From the NCBI RefSeq assembly GCF_001586165.1, contig NZ_CP014608.1, positions 3,968,001 to 4,032,000 of the forward strand: a DNA stretch of 64,000 bases, given 5' to 3'. This stretch comes from Obesumbacterium proteus. GTDB lineage: Bacteria; Pseudomonadota; Gammaproteobacteria; Enterobacterales; Enterobacteriaceae. A program made the translations under genes and the position numbers. Shown piece by piece: positions 28,907-38,078 of the stretch. The notes under the pieces were generated by a model. That model was not told the DNA's origin, made no database searches, and was given only the letters and a program-made list of their open reading frames with translations. Within the stretch, counting starts at the first letter, position 1. The number at the start of each line of letters is the position of its first letter.

Positions 28907-30448
28907 ATGCTTTGTTATTCATATGTTAGATTCAGTACACCAGACCAAGCTAAAGGTGATAGTTATCGTCGCCAAATGGAGTTTGCCAGTAACTATTGTA
29001 AGCTCCATAATCTAACTTTAGTTGAAGATCTCAGCTTCAAGGATCTTGGCGTCAGTGCATATAAGGGAAGCAATCTTAAAAATGGAGCTCTAGGTAAATT
29101 TCTGGAACTTGTAGTAAGTGGACAAATCCCTAGCGGTAGTACATTAGTTATCGAGAGCTTTGACAGATTATCACGACAAACAGCTATAAAAGCTCAAGCA
29201 GTCTTTTTTGAAATTATCAGTGCTGGCATTACTATTGTCACAGCGATGGATAACCGCTCATATAATCTTCAATCTGTATCAGATAATCCATTTGATCTTA
29301 TGTATAGCCTAATGATCATGATTAGAGCTAATGAAGAAAGTGAAACAAAGAGTAAACGAGTTAAAGAAGCAATAAAATACAAAATAGATAATAAAAAAAT
29401 AATTCCTAGCAAGCTACCCTATTGGATTAAACATAATAAAGATGAAGATGTTTTAGAGCTAATTCCAGAAAGAGCCCAAACCATTTCATATATAATTGAA
29501 AGATATCTATCTGGATTTGGCATCAATAAATTAACACGCCATCTTAATGAAACAATACCTCCATTTGCAGGAAAATCTTGGTATCCACTTTACCTACAAA
29601 AACTTCTTCGTTCTGTATCTCTTTATGGAGAACGCCAATTTAATATGAATGACACACTCTATATTATGGATGATTACTATCCCGCTATTATAGATAAATC
29701 CAAATTCGCTGTAATTCAAGAAAATCTAGATTCCCGAGCACCAACCCGTGGAGGAAAAATACCCTCAGCAATAACTGGAATTCGTAAAGCTTATTGTGGG
29801 TATTGTCAAGGTGTTTTAGTTTCACAATCGACTAAACGCAATGGCAAAATCGTAGATGGATTGAGACGAGCACGTTGTGGCACAAACAATAATGCCGGGA
29901 GTTGTATCACTAGCTCATTCAGAATATCTATTGTTGAAAGTGCAATCGCAGAATATTGTAGTCAGTATTTTGACTTATCATTACTTGCTCCTGAATCTAA
30001 TAGTTCAAAGTTAGATTTAGCAAAGTACCGCCTTGATTTAAAACAACTAGATACTAAAATAGCTAATTACGTTAAATTCATATCTGATGGCAATATTAGC
30101 CCTGCAATAATTTCTGCTCTTGATGAAGCTGAAAAAGACAAAAAGAATTTACAACAAAAGATACAAAAATCAGAACTAAACACTCTTACAAACAGTAAGC
30201 GTGAAATTACAGCTAAATGGAAAACAATTAAAACAAACTTAAGCGTGTATGACGAAGAAAACATACTTAAATTACGCGAATTAATTCGCGGCTCGATTAA
30301 AAGGATTCTTGTATTTCAATATGGTCCATGGGCCAACACTGGTCCAATAACAACACCATCGGGTAAAAAAATCCAACCATCTAAAGGAAACTTTAGCATA
30401 CAAATAACATTTAATAATGGTGTTAGAAAAACTCTCGAACTTGGTTAG
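28907..30448 (+). CDS. Large serine recombinase, likely island integrase
   Basis: The 513-residue protein has an N-terminal resolvase domain (catalytic Ser10 in YVRFSTPDQ, ESFDRLSRQ), a Recombinase domain (~residues 165-270), a zinc ribbon (AYCGYCQGVLVS...RARCG...GSC, ~288-335) and a coiled-coil stretch (~365-430). AGGGAGG lies 6 nt before the ATG. It is the only large integrase in the island, and the borders fit serine integration at a TG dinucleotide. After the TAG stop the same frame stays open for 37 more codons. Confidence 0.9.
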   Translation: MLCYSYVRFSTPDQAKGDSYRRQMEFASNYCKLHNLTLVEDLSFKDLGVSAYKGSNLKNGALGKFLELVVSGQIPSGSTLVIESFDRLSRQTAIKAQAVFFEIISAGITIVTAMDNRSYNLQSVSDNPFDLMYSLMIMIRANEESETKSKRVKEAIKYKIDNKKIIPSKLPYWIKHNKDEDVLELIPERAQTISYIIERYLSGFGINKLTRHLNETIPPFAGKSWYPLYLQKLLRSVSLYGERQFNMNDTLYIMDDYYPAIIDKSKFAVIQENLDSRAPTRGGKIPSAITGIRKAYCGYCQGVLVSQSTKRNGKIVDGLRRARCGTNNNAGSCITSSFRISIVESAIAEYCSQYFDLSLLAPESNSSKLDLAKYRLDLKQLDTKIANYVKFISDGNISPAIISALDEAEKDKKNLQQKIQKSELNTLTNSKREITAKWKTIKTNLSVYDEENILKLRELIRGSIKRILVFQYGPWANTGPITTPSGKKIQPSKGNFSIQITFNNGVRKTLELG

Positions 30449-30623
30449 AATATTAAAGACCAAGAAGTGGATACTATCAATAGAACAATTATGGAAAATG
30501 GAAATACTTATACTCCAGATGAATACATTTTAATGATTCAAAAGACTTTAACAAAATAACCCCTAGTTACTACAAAAGGTTTACCCCTCCTGTAGATAAG
30601 ATATAATGATCTCAGGAGGATTT

Positions 30624-31265
30624 ATGACTATTTACGCTTATACCCGCGTTTCAAAAGCCGAAAATGAAATCGGCACGACAGATAATCAGATCATAAACAT
30701 TGAATCACAATTAAAGATAGATAACGTATATTCTGATGTGAACATTTCTGGCTCAATGCCATTTCAAAAACGACCAGAAGCACAAAAGTTGGTATCTGTA
30801 CTCAAATCAGGCGATATAGTAGTAGTTGCTAAATTAGATCGTGGATTCCGTGATACCGCCGATTGCTTAAACACAGTTAAATGGCTTCAGAAAAGAAATG
30901 TCACGTTAAGAATCCTTGATATTGCCCTTGATGTATCTACTCCGATAGGTGAAATGATTTTGACTATAATGGCTTCAGTGGCAACTTTTGAACGCAAGCG
31001 GATCGCTGAACGTATTAAAGATGGGTTTACCAATGGACGGAAGCAGGGTAAAAGTTATGGGTATAAGCTAGAAGCTGTACATCAATCAGTAGCGATAAGG
31101 TCCTTTAAACGGCGCCAGGAAGCTTTAGAACGTTATGAGATGATTCGTACAAACCTGAGTGAGTTAATCGCGCAGAACGCTACTGAGGCTCAAATGTTGA
31201 TTCATTTGAGAACATTAGGTCAACCTGTATCTCGCACAACGTTGCGTAACGCACTTGGAAAGTAG
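30624..31265 (+). CDS. Small serine recombinase (resolvase/invertase)
   Basis: The 213-residue protein is a resolvase-family enzyme with the catalytic serine in YAYTRVSKAENE, AKLDRGFRDTADC and the long E-helix (TIMASVATFERKRIAERIKDG in parts). A perfect AGGAGG lies 5 nt before the ATG at 30624. Its C-terminus has a possible HTH (VSRTTLRNALGK). It may resolve dimers or invert DNA; a possible recognition site lies just downstream. Confidence 0.88.
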   Translation: MTIYAYTRVSKAENEIGTTDNQIINIESQLKIDNVYSDVNISGSMPFQKRPEAQKLVSVLKSGDIVVVAKLDRGFRDTADCLNTVKWLQKRNVTLRILDIALDVSTPIGEMILTIMASVATFERKRIAERIKDGFTNGRKQGKSYGYKLEAVHQSVAIRSFKRRQEALERYEMIRTNLSELIAQNATEAQMLIHLRTLGQPVSRTTLRNALGK

Positions 31266-31272
31266 CTGGTAG

Positions 31273-31331
31273 CGATACAAAATTGATTGTACGAAATATG
31301 TTCAATTTGTTTCACGAAAACTGTGGTATCG
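31273..31331. repeat. Nested inverted repeats after the resolvase gene, res-like
   Basis: CGATAC/GTATCG enclose ACAAAATTGA (31277-31286) and TCAATTTGT (31302-31310). Position and dyad structure suggest a recombination site. The rest of the gap 31266-31569 holds no gene that I can see. Confidence 0.4.
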
Positions 31332-31569
31332 TAAGTATAATGCCTTTACAACCACTACATCTGGTCTGTAAATAATTGAAGCATTTGTAATTTGCTTTAA
31401 AAAATGAGTGTTATAATGGTTCTACAGGTTTTCTATCAGTTCTTACTACTAACTAAACCTAAGAAGATAGAATGTGGCTTTGCCACTGCATCGAAGATGC
31501 ATTATAGATACGATCATGTATAATTTCGCAGATCATATCTATACTGATAGTGATGTTAATGAAACAGGT

Positions 31570-31944
31570 TTACTTACAATTGCTTACCGTTCCACTAGCA
31601 ATGACCTCCTGACTATCCATAATTGAAATCTCACCTTTACCAGTACGGCTGTCGAACCAGACTGTTGTACTACCAGTATTATCTTCTTCATGGTAGGTAT
31701 GCTGTGTTCCTTTTTGTGAATGTTCACCAACCAAATTTAACTTGGTTCGAGTTATTTTACCGGTATTTTCATTCGTCACACTAACGAAACAAGTTGGTGC
31801 GCTATTAGCTTTTTGTATTTCATGCGGTGGTGAAAATCGACCTCGCATCTGATTTCCGAAGTTTGTGAGTTCTTCCATATTTACAGAATATGCAGAAGCA
31901 CCAAATGAGAACGTTAATAATGAAGCTAAAACTAATCTTTTCAT
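31570..31944 (-). CDS. Small secreted protein of unknown function
   Basis: The 124-residue protein starts MKRLVLASLLTFSFGASAYS, a clear signal peptide with an AxA site. The mature part has two cysteines (APTCFV and the C-terminal SNCK), which could form a disulfide. ATG overlaps the stop of the lipoprotein gene (ATGA) with GGGAG upstream, so the pair is translationally coupled. I do not recognise the family. Confidence 0.65.
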   Translation of the reverse strand: MKRLVLASLLTFSFGASAYSVNMEELTNFGNQMRGRFSPPHEIQKANSAPTCFVSVTNENTGKITRTKLNLVGEHSQKGTQHTYHEEDNTGSTTVWFDSRTGKGEISIMDSQEVIASGTVSNCK

Positions 31945-32246
31945 TTGCAACTCCCTGTTAAGTAGGATAATACTTCATTGGTTTTGTTTTCTGTCATTAC
32001 CATTGTTGCCGAAAGTGTTCGACGATCTACTTCAAGTTTAAATGTATATCCTTTGTCATCTGATTCGTAGATAAAGTATTTCTTATCATTAGAAACACTT
32101 CGGTTTTTGAATAAATTAGTATCAGTTACACCACTGCCGGGTTGTTGATAAGAACATTTAAAATCCGGTATCGGCTCTTTATTACAACCAGTAAGTGTTG
32201 CTAAAGAGGAAGTTACTACCAAAGGTAAAATAGAATTTTTAAGCAT
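31941..32246 (-). CDS. Small lipoprotein of unknown function
   Basis: The 101-residue protein has a signal peptide ending in the lipobox LTGC (cysteine ~21), so it should be lipidated. The C-terminus YLTGSCK resembles that of the next protein (VSNCK), suggesting the two are distant relatives. Asn follows the lipid cysteine, which favours the outer membrane. I do not recognise the family. It could be an immunity or surface-exclusion-like partner, but nothing shows that. Confidence 0.65.
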   Translation of the reverse strand: MLKNSILPLVVTSSLATLTGCNKEPIPDFKCSYQQPGSGVTDTNLFKNRSVSNDKKYFIYESDDKGYTFKLEVDRRTLSATMVMTENKTNEVLSYLTGSCK

Positions 32247-32493
32247 CTTAACCTAACTCGAATTTTTCTGATTGGGATTTAGTTTTGATGATTCGTTGGT
32301 CTCATGTTGGTCATTCGCGGTTCTGAACACCTGATAACGTAGATTTGTACAATTTTTATCCTCCAAAGTGTGCTGTGTTAAGAATTTGTCTACCGAGTAA
32401 CTGGTGGTAGTCGATAGACGACTCGTGACTGATGTTTTAAGCATTAGTCCGTTCAATTATATAAATCAGGTTTCTATTGCACACAGAAATGAT

Positions 32494-32536
32494 GACTATA
32501 AGTCACAATAACACATTAGAAATGTGACTCATAGTC
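32494..32536. promoter_or_regulatory. Two C-box-like operators before the XRE gene
   Basis: GACTATAAGTC (32494-32504) and GACTCATAGTC (32526-32536) both fit GACT-N3-AGTC, the core of operators bound by controller (C) proteins of restriction-modification systems. Their centres are 32 bp apart. The XRE gene starts 37 bp downstream. Confidence 0.7.
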
Positions 32537-32573
32537 CGTGGTCTGATAAGCATCAAAAAGTGATGCTTATCCT

Positions 32574-32783
32574 ATGAAAACTGAACTACATATCAAATTC
32601 GGGAAGCGTGTCCGGGAGCTTCGTAAGGCGCTAGGCTGGTCACAAGAGGAGTTCGCTGATAGGTGCGGATTGGATCGTACTTACGTGAGCGGGATTGAAC
32701 GCGGCATTAGAAACCCAACCTTGCAAATTATTGGTATTATCGCTGAAGCATTAAATGTTGAAATTAGTTCGTTGTTCATTTGA
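32574..32783 (+). CDS. XRE-family regulator, C-protein-like
   Basis: The 69-residue protein is a single HTH domain: FGKRVRELRKALGWSQEEFADRCGLDRTYVSGIERG in parts, then NPTLQIIGIIAEALNVEISSLF. Size and sequence are those of controller proteins of restriction-modification systems, and two C-box-like sites lie just upstream. No methyltransferase or endonuclease gene is near; the following operon is the ABC-3C-like system, which it probably controls together with itself. Confidence 0.88.
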   Translation: MKTELHIKFGKRVRELRKALGWSQEEFADRCGLDRTYVSGIERGIRNPTLQIIGIIAEALNVEISSLFI

Positions 32784-32888
32784 ACTAGTTGACTTCCTTG
32801 GATATTATTCGTAACTAATATGCTATTGTTCACATAATCATATGGTTTAGTGAAATTATATTTAATTAAATGATAACGGACTGTGACA

Positions 32889-34113
32889 ATGTTAACTTGG
32901 ACTAGACAAGGCTCATCAGATACTCTTTTGCTATTTGTTCATGGACTGATGGGGGGGAAGTGAAACGTGGATGGCGCCATCAGGTGTCTCCCTTCCTCAA
33001 TTAATAGATGAAGACCCAGCTTTAAATAAAACATTTGATATAGCCTGCTTCGATTATTATTCTACTTGGAGTAGAAAAATCAGTGGTACGAAGACACTCG
33101 TACAGCGATTATTCAAAGTAAGAAATAAAACACCCAAAAACTTGCCGATTGATGAAATTTCAGAACTTTTACAAACTAATTTTATTGTTGAATTCAATGG
33201 GTACAAAAAAGTTATCATCATAGCTCATAGTATGGGTGGGCTGATTAGTAAATCTTGTATAATTAAACAGATTTCCAAAAATCTTTCGACTAATATTATT
33301 GGTTTTATATCATTGGCAGTACCTCACTCAGGTTCAGCTATAGCAAATTATGCTTCCTTTATTAGTAGCCATGAACAAATAAAAGATTTATCTGTTTTAA
33401 GTAACGAAGTTGACAGGTTAAATCGAGAATGGATGGGATTGGCCTTTAGGCCATTAGATCGGTATCTTTATGGTTCTTATGATACAGTTGTAAAAAAACA
33501 AAGTGCAATTGCTATTCATAGTAATGATCGTGCCAACTATTTAGCTTTGGATGAAGATCATACCAGCATATGCAAACCTATAAATAGGGATGCTCTTGCA
33601 TATAAATCTATTGTTAAGTATATAAAACAGATTGACGAATCGTGTAGAGCAAAAGAAATACTTGATATCAGAAGATTAGATGATAAACAACTTTATAATG
33701 ATGAGTATTTTGTTTTAAAGTTAGTTATAGCTGATGTACATGAACGTATAACAGGCCAAGCGAAGGAATACTTCTACAATGCGGAAAGAGCAAGGAAGTT
33801 ATTCACTAGTGATCAAGATAAAAAAGATCTGAAATATCTTTACGACAGAGTTAATGAAATATATAAAATAGAGTATCAAAATTTCCTTTGCCAAAAAGGG
33901 AGAGTGAGTTCTGAGCAGTTAATATATACCGTACACTCCAAAATACTTGAAAAAAATGATGTTCATTTAAAATCTAGACTCGAGAATTTAACAATAACTC
34001 ACAAAGCTGGAATGCTTCATCAACTTGCTAATTCTCCTAACGATAAAGTGATATGGACTGAAAGCTTTGAACTGGACTCTCTTGAAAAAATGAAGGGGCA
34101 AGGTAATGGGTAA
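32889..34113 (+). pseudogene. Alpha/beta-hydrolase effector of an ABC-3C-like system, one frameshift
   Basis: Translation from ATG 32889 gives MLTWTRQGSSDTLLLFVHGLMGG, then a run of seven G (32951-32957) shifts the frame; with six G it continues SETWMAPSGVSLP to 34113, about 408 residues. It has the oxyanion HG motif, the nucleophile elbow IIAHSMGGL and a DEDHTS histidine, so a serine hydrolase, perhaps lipase-like. The C-terminal ~150 residues are helical and probably dock to the other components. It overlaps the next gene by 8 nt. The extra G may be a sequencing error. Confidence 0.75.
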
Positions 34114-34615
34114 ATTACCTTATATTGATGCCGATGATACATTGGAATTGAACTCAATTATATTATTGGTAATATTGTCAGCTTTGGGCAAAAATAGGAA
34201 CTCAACACCTGTATTGAACTTTGAAAAAATACAATGCTTATTTTATTTAATAAAAAACCCATCAAAAATAAATGATGTCTTGCTAGCTAACGATCGAAAT
34301 GTAATATTTTTTGAATCGAAAATAATATACACAATTGCAAGTCAGTCAATAAATGTTGATATACTCTACTCTCGCAGTAAACTTAAAACAATAATTAAGA
34401 ATTTAGCTTTACACGGGTTCCTGGATGTGTTTAGCGATGAATCTAATGAGATACAATATTGCGCATCTGAAAAAGGTGAGGTTTTTTTAAGGGGAATAGA
34501 TACAGCTTACGTATCAAGAATTAGTTCTATCGCAATTAAAATCAAACCACTGGCTAGTCAGTCTGCTCAAAAAACTATTAAATCAATAAACAAACTACTT
34601 GCGGGACAATTATGA
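34106..34615 (+). CDS. ABC-3C middle component-like protein
   Basis: The 169-residue protein is mainly helical with winged-helix-like features (SRSKLKTIIKNLALHGFLDVF, in parts). It overlaps both neighbours (8 nt upstream, 4 nt downstream ATGA). Its place between an effector and a zinc-hook ABC ATPase, and its size, fit the middle component of the ABC three-component systems defined in computational surveys of ABC ATPases. I cannot assign a specific MC family. Confidence 0.65.
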   Translation: MGKLPYIDADDTLELNSIILLVILSALGKNRNSTPVLNFEKIQCLFYLIKNPSKINDVLLANDRNVIFFESKIIYTIASQSINVDILYSRSKLKTIIKNLALHGFLDVFSDESNEIQYCASEKGEVFLRGIDTAYVSRISSIAIKIKPLASQSAQKTIKSINKLLAGQL

Positions 34616-36573
34616 AAACTAAATTCAAGATATCCAGATTGATTATTGCTGGTATACGGAAGAATTACATCACTACTTTCCATGAAGGGGTGAATATTAT
34701 CTATGGTGATTCAGATACTGGCAAGTCAACCATATTAGAGCTTATTAACTATACACTTGGTTCAAAAACCATTGACTTAGCTGATGAAATAAATACATCC
34801 TGTCATTATGTTTCCTCTGAGTTTGTTATAAACGATAAATTATATACCTTTAAGAGAGATATTTTCAATAAAAATAATCCAATAGAAGTGTACCCTTGCT
34901 CGTTTGAAGATTGCTCGAATTTTTATCCTGATAAATTTAATCCAACTTCTATCCCTTTAAATAATGGATTAGAATACGTTTCAGACTTTTTACTAGATCT
35001 TCTTAACTTCCCCAAATTAAAAATCAAAACCTCACCATCCAAAGCAAATTCCAATTTCCAAAAAGTCAGTTTCAGAAATATATTCAAGTATTGCTATCTT
35101 GACCAAGATAGCGTTGGAAGTAAAAATCTCTTAGAAAATAATAATTGGGTAAAGTCATCTATTCTAAAAGAAACTTTCAAGTACATAACAAATACTCTTG
35201 ACTCATCAATCTCTGAGATTTCTATTGAAATTGCCAATTTAATTAATAGCAAAGATATATTATCAAAAGAACATAGCGTTATATCTAAATTCTTTCAAGA
35301 GTCTAATGTCAAAAATATAAATGAAATAGATCATGAGATTAACGTAATAGATGAAAACATTGATGTACTTACCGATGAAGTTAATAATATAAATACTAGT
35401 ATGGAAGCTAACTCTAAGAACTATCTAGAGTTAAAATCTTATTATGATGAGTTGAATATTAATACTAAAAGACTAGATATTGAAACGAAAGAGTTGTCAG
35501 CCAAGATAGAGAATTATTCAAGGCTTCTAAATGGCTATGACAACGATATAGATAAAATCTCTAGTGTTTTACTGGCGCAAACTCGTATAGGTGAGATTAG
35601 TAAAGAGGTTTCACCATGTCCTATTTGTGATTCCTCAATAACTATTGAAATTGAAAAAGATAATTTTTCCATTGTCCCTTCGACACATCTTGAAAAGGAA
35701 ATTTCATCCCTAAAATCTCGTAAGCGAGATATCAAATCATTGATTCAACTATCAAAGGATGAACATAAATCTAAATACTCTGAGATGATCGAGAACCAAA
35801 ATTTATTAATTAAAGTTAGGACAATGATTGATGAAGAAAACTCTAATATGGTGACACCATTTCTAACACAAAGAGATGCTCTATTAAAAGAGTTGAATCG
35901 AAGCGAAGAGAGACGTAACAATCTAGTATCCACTCTTAAATTAAGAAATCAACTTAATAAAATAATTGAAAGAATCGCCCAGCATGAATCTCAGTTGATT
36001 TATCTTAATGACACTCTTGATGAACTAAAAAGTAAAGCGCCAGATATTAATGTTATATTTTCTGAAATGAAGAACTATATGCATTCCTATTTGGAAAACA
36101 TAAATATAAAAAATAGGAAAAACATTTCTATTAGCGAAAAAACATTTTTGCCTATTTTCAGAGGACATGATTATAGTACAATTACTTCAGGTGGATTAAG
36201 AACTATTTTGTCAATAGGGTATTACTTAAGCCTCATGAATTTAAGTATAAAAATGAATATTAATTACCCTAATTTTATTATGATAGATACCGTTGGAAAG
36301 TACTTAGGTAAAACTGGTACTTATCAAATTACACAACCTATTGATAATGAAGTAGATGAGGGTTTAACTGATCCTGAGAAGTATAAAAATATTTATGCTG
36401 AAATTTTAAATATTACAGAATTAGCAAAATCAAAAGACATATCCTGTCAAATTATTATTGTGGACAATGACATCCCTGATCACATAAAAAAATGTGAAAA
36501 TGATTTTGTCGTTGAACATTTTAGTACTATTGGTGTTGTGAAGAGCAAAATAGGTCTGATAGATGATTTATGA
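34612..36573 (+). CDS. SMC/Rad50-like ABC ATPase of an ABC-3C-like system
   Basis: The 653-residue ATPase has Walker A GDSDTGKST (residues 32-40), long coiled coils (~195-310 and ~355-470), a zinc-hook-like CPIC (Cys336, Cys339), an ABC signature region TSGGLRTILSIG (525-536) and Walker B NFIMIDTVG (554-562). The second acidic residue of Walker B is replaced by Thr-Val. This is the layout of DUF2326-type ATPases. It is the third gene of a tightly overlapping operon and would couple sensing to the hydrolase effector. Confidence 0.85.
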   Translation: MKTKFKISRLIIAGIRKNYITTFHEGVNIIYGDSDTGKSTILELINYTLGSKTIDLADEINTSCHYVSSEFVINDKLYTFKRDIFNKNNPIEVYPCSFEDCSNFYPDKFNPTSIPLNNGLEYVSDFLLDLLNFPKLKIKTSPSKANSNFQKVSFRNIFKYCYLDQDSVGSKNLLENNNWVKSSILKETFKYITNTLDSSISEISIEIANLINSKDILSKEHSVISKFFQESNVKNINEIDHEINVIDENIDVLTDEVNNINTSMEANSKNYLELKSYYDELNINTKRLDIETKELSAKIENYSRLLNGYDNDIDKISSVLLAQTRIGEISKEVSPCPICDSSITIEIEKDNFSIVPSTHLEKEISSLKSRKRDIKSLIQLSKDEHKSKYSEMIENQNLLIKVRTMIDEENSNMVTPFLTQRDALLKELNRSEERRNNLVSTLKLRNQLNKIIERIAQHESQLIYLNDTLDELKSKAPDINVIFSEMKNYMHSYLENINIKNRKNISISEKTFLPIFRGHDYSTITSGGLRTILSIGYYLSLMNLSIKMNINYPNFIMIDTVGKYLGKTGTYQITQPIDNEVDEGLTDPEKYKNIYAEILNITELAKSKDISCQIIIVDNDIPDHIKKCENDFVVEHFSTIGVVKSKIGLIDDL

Positions 36574-36615
36574 ATATAAATGGTAGTTTCATAAATTATG
36601 TGTGGTGTCGTTAAG

Positions 36616-36636
36616 AGGGGCTGCACATGCCCCTTT
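36616..36636 (+). terminator. Terminator of the ABC-3C-like operon
   Basis: AGGGGC / GCCCCT form a stem with a 7-nt loop, followed by TTATCTTATTTT, 43 nt after the ATPase stop. Confidence 0.75.
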
Positions 36637-36776
36637 ATCTTATTTTAAGTCATGTGCTATATCAGTTTTATAAAAATAAATGGTTTTTATAGCCTTCATT
36701 AAAATAACGAGTTTATTGAAACTGAACTTAATTATTTTTAAATTTCATTAAAGCATAGTTTCTTAGATAGTTATTT

Positions 36777-37058
36777 TTAATCAATACTGTTCAGTAACTT
36801 TTCAAAATCCTCTCCCAGATACATTACTGATTCACTATTTTCATAATAATACTCAACAATTTCATAGCCACCTTTAGGTATTCCATTAATGCTAATGCTT
36901 TCATGCTCAACCATTTTAGATATATCATATCCATAACTTTGTGCTTGTTCTTTAGTCAGTATTGATATCGTATATGGCTCAATATGGACTATAACAACAT
37001 CATTACTCTTTATATAAATCATTTCGTATTCTGTTTGCGTGATTTTTTTCGCAGTCAT
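36777..37058 (-). CDS. Hypothetical protein, 93 residues
   Basis: A small acidic protein with beta-rich segments (MIYIKSNDVVIVHIEPYTISIL) and no membrane segment or signal peptide. It lies 50 nt after the island dusC on the same strand. I do not recognise it. Confidence 0.55.
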   Translation of the reverse strand: MTAKKITQTEYEMIYIKSNDVVIVHIEPYTISILTKEQAQSYGYDISKMVEHESISINGIPKGGYEIVEYYYENSESVMYLGEDFEKLLNSID

Positions 37059-37108
37059 TAACTATCCCCATTAGTGTTTTGATATACGCTTTTATAATTT
37101 AATTCTAA

Positions 37109-38047
37109 TCATTTGCCTAATTTATTAATTGCAAAAGAAATATCTGTTGAGTGTTTCATTGTACGAATCATTGTAAAGAGCTCAGTGGCCTCAACATATT
37201 CTTTACGCAAATATCCTAACCATTGTTTGATGCGCGCAACGTGATACAAACCTGTATCGCCCTGTTTTTCAAGCTGGCTATATTTTTTCAGTAGTTTCAC
37301 TACATCCGCCCATGGCATACGAGGAGCGTTGTATTTAATTACGCGGCTTAAATTTGGGATATTCAACGCACCACGTCCGACCATCACTGCATCACAGCCC
37401 GTTGCCATCATACAATCTTGCGCACTTTGCCAATCCCATATTTCGCCGTTAGCAATCACCGGAATCGATAACCGTTTGCGGATTTCACCAATCGCTTGCC
37501 AGTTAATGCGCTCCGCTTTGTAGCCGTCTTCTTTGGTACGCCCGTGAACGACCAGTTCGGTCGCGCCGGCCTGCTGAACAGCATCCGCAATCTCAAACTG
37601 CCGCGCGTCGCTGTCCCAACCGAGTCGAATTTTAACGGTTACGGGAAAGTGCGCAGGCACCGCCTCACGCATGGCTTTTGCTCCACGATAAATCAGCTCA
37701 GGATCTTTTAACAACGTCGCCCCGCCGCCACTTCCGTTAACGAGCTTTGAAGGACATCCGCAATTAAGGTCGACACCGTTTGAACCCAGTTCAACAGCAC
37801 GAACGGCATTTTCCGCAAGCCACCCTGGATGCTGCCCGAGTAATTGGATACGTACTAAAGTGCCGGATTCAGTGCGGCTATGATTATGTAATTCAGGACA
37901 TAATCGATAAAAGGATTTTTCCGGCAATAACTGGTCGACTACACGTAAAAACTCCGTAATGCAATGATCGTAGTCGTTTACTTCAGTTAAAAGCTCTCGC
38001 ACTAACGAGTCGAGAACACCTTCCATCGGAGCTAGTAATACTCGCAT
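37109..38047 (-). CDS. dusC: Complete island-borne tRNA-dihydrouridine(16) synthase
   Basis: The 312-residue protein is a full-length DusC, an FMN enzyme that reduces U16 of tRNA. It begins MRVLLAPMEGVLDSLVRELL and keeps the catalytic loop NCGCPSKLVNGSGGGA (Cys), HGRTKEDGYKA and IANGEIWDW. It differs from the split native copy at many positions (for example NDYDHCITEFLRVVDQ against NDYDLCITEFVRVVDS), so it comes from another species and is not a duplicate. It probably restores the activity lost by the insertion. Base composition is higher in GC than the rest of the island. Confidence 0.93.
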   Translation of the reverse strand: MRVLLAPMEGVLDSLVRELLTEVNDYDHCITEFLRVVDQLLPEKSFYRLCPELHNHSRTESGTLVRIQLLGQHPGWLAENAVRAVELGSNGVDLNCGCPSKLVNGSGGGATLLKDPELIYRGAKAMREAVPAHFPVTVKIRLGWDSDARQFEIADAVQQAGATELVVHGRTKEDGYKAERINWQAIGEIRKRLSIPVIANGEIWDWQSAQDCMMATGCDAVMVGRGALNIPNLSRVIKYNAPRMPWADVVKLLKKYSQLEKQGDTGLYHVARIKQWLGYLRKEYVEATELFTMIRTMKHSTDISFAINKLGK

Positions 38048-38078
38048 GTATTTCCTGAAAAATTCAAATTGGATATTA

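Noticed and set aside
32253..32456. 67-codon ORF before the lipoprotein gene
   Set aside because: No good ribosome site (GGA only 3 nt before ATG), low-complexity Ser/Thr/Asn content and no recognisable motif. It may be leader RNA.
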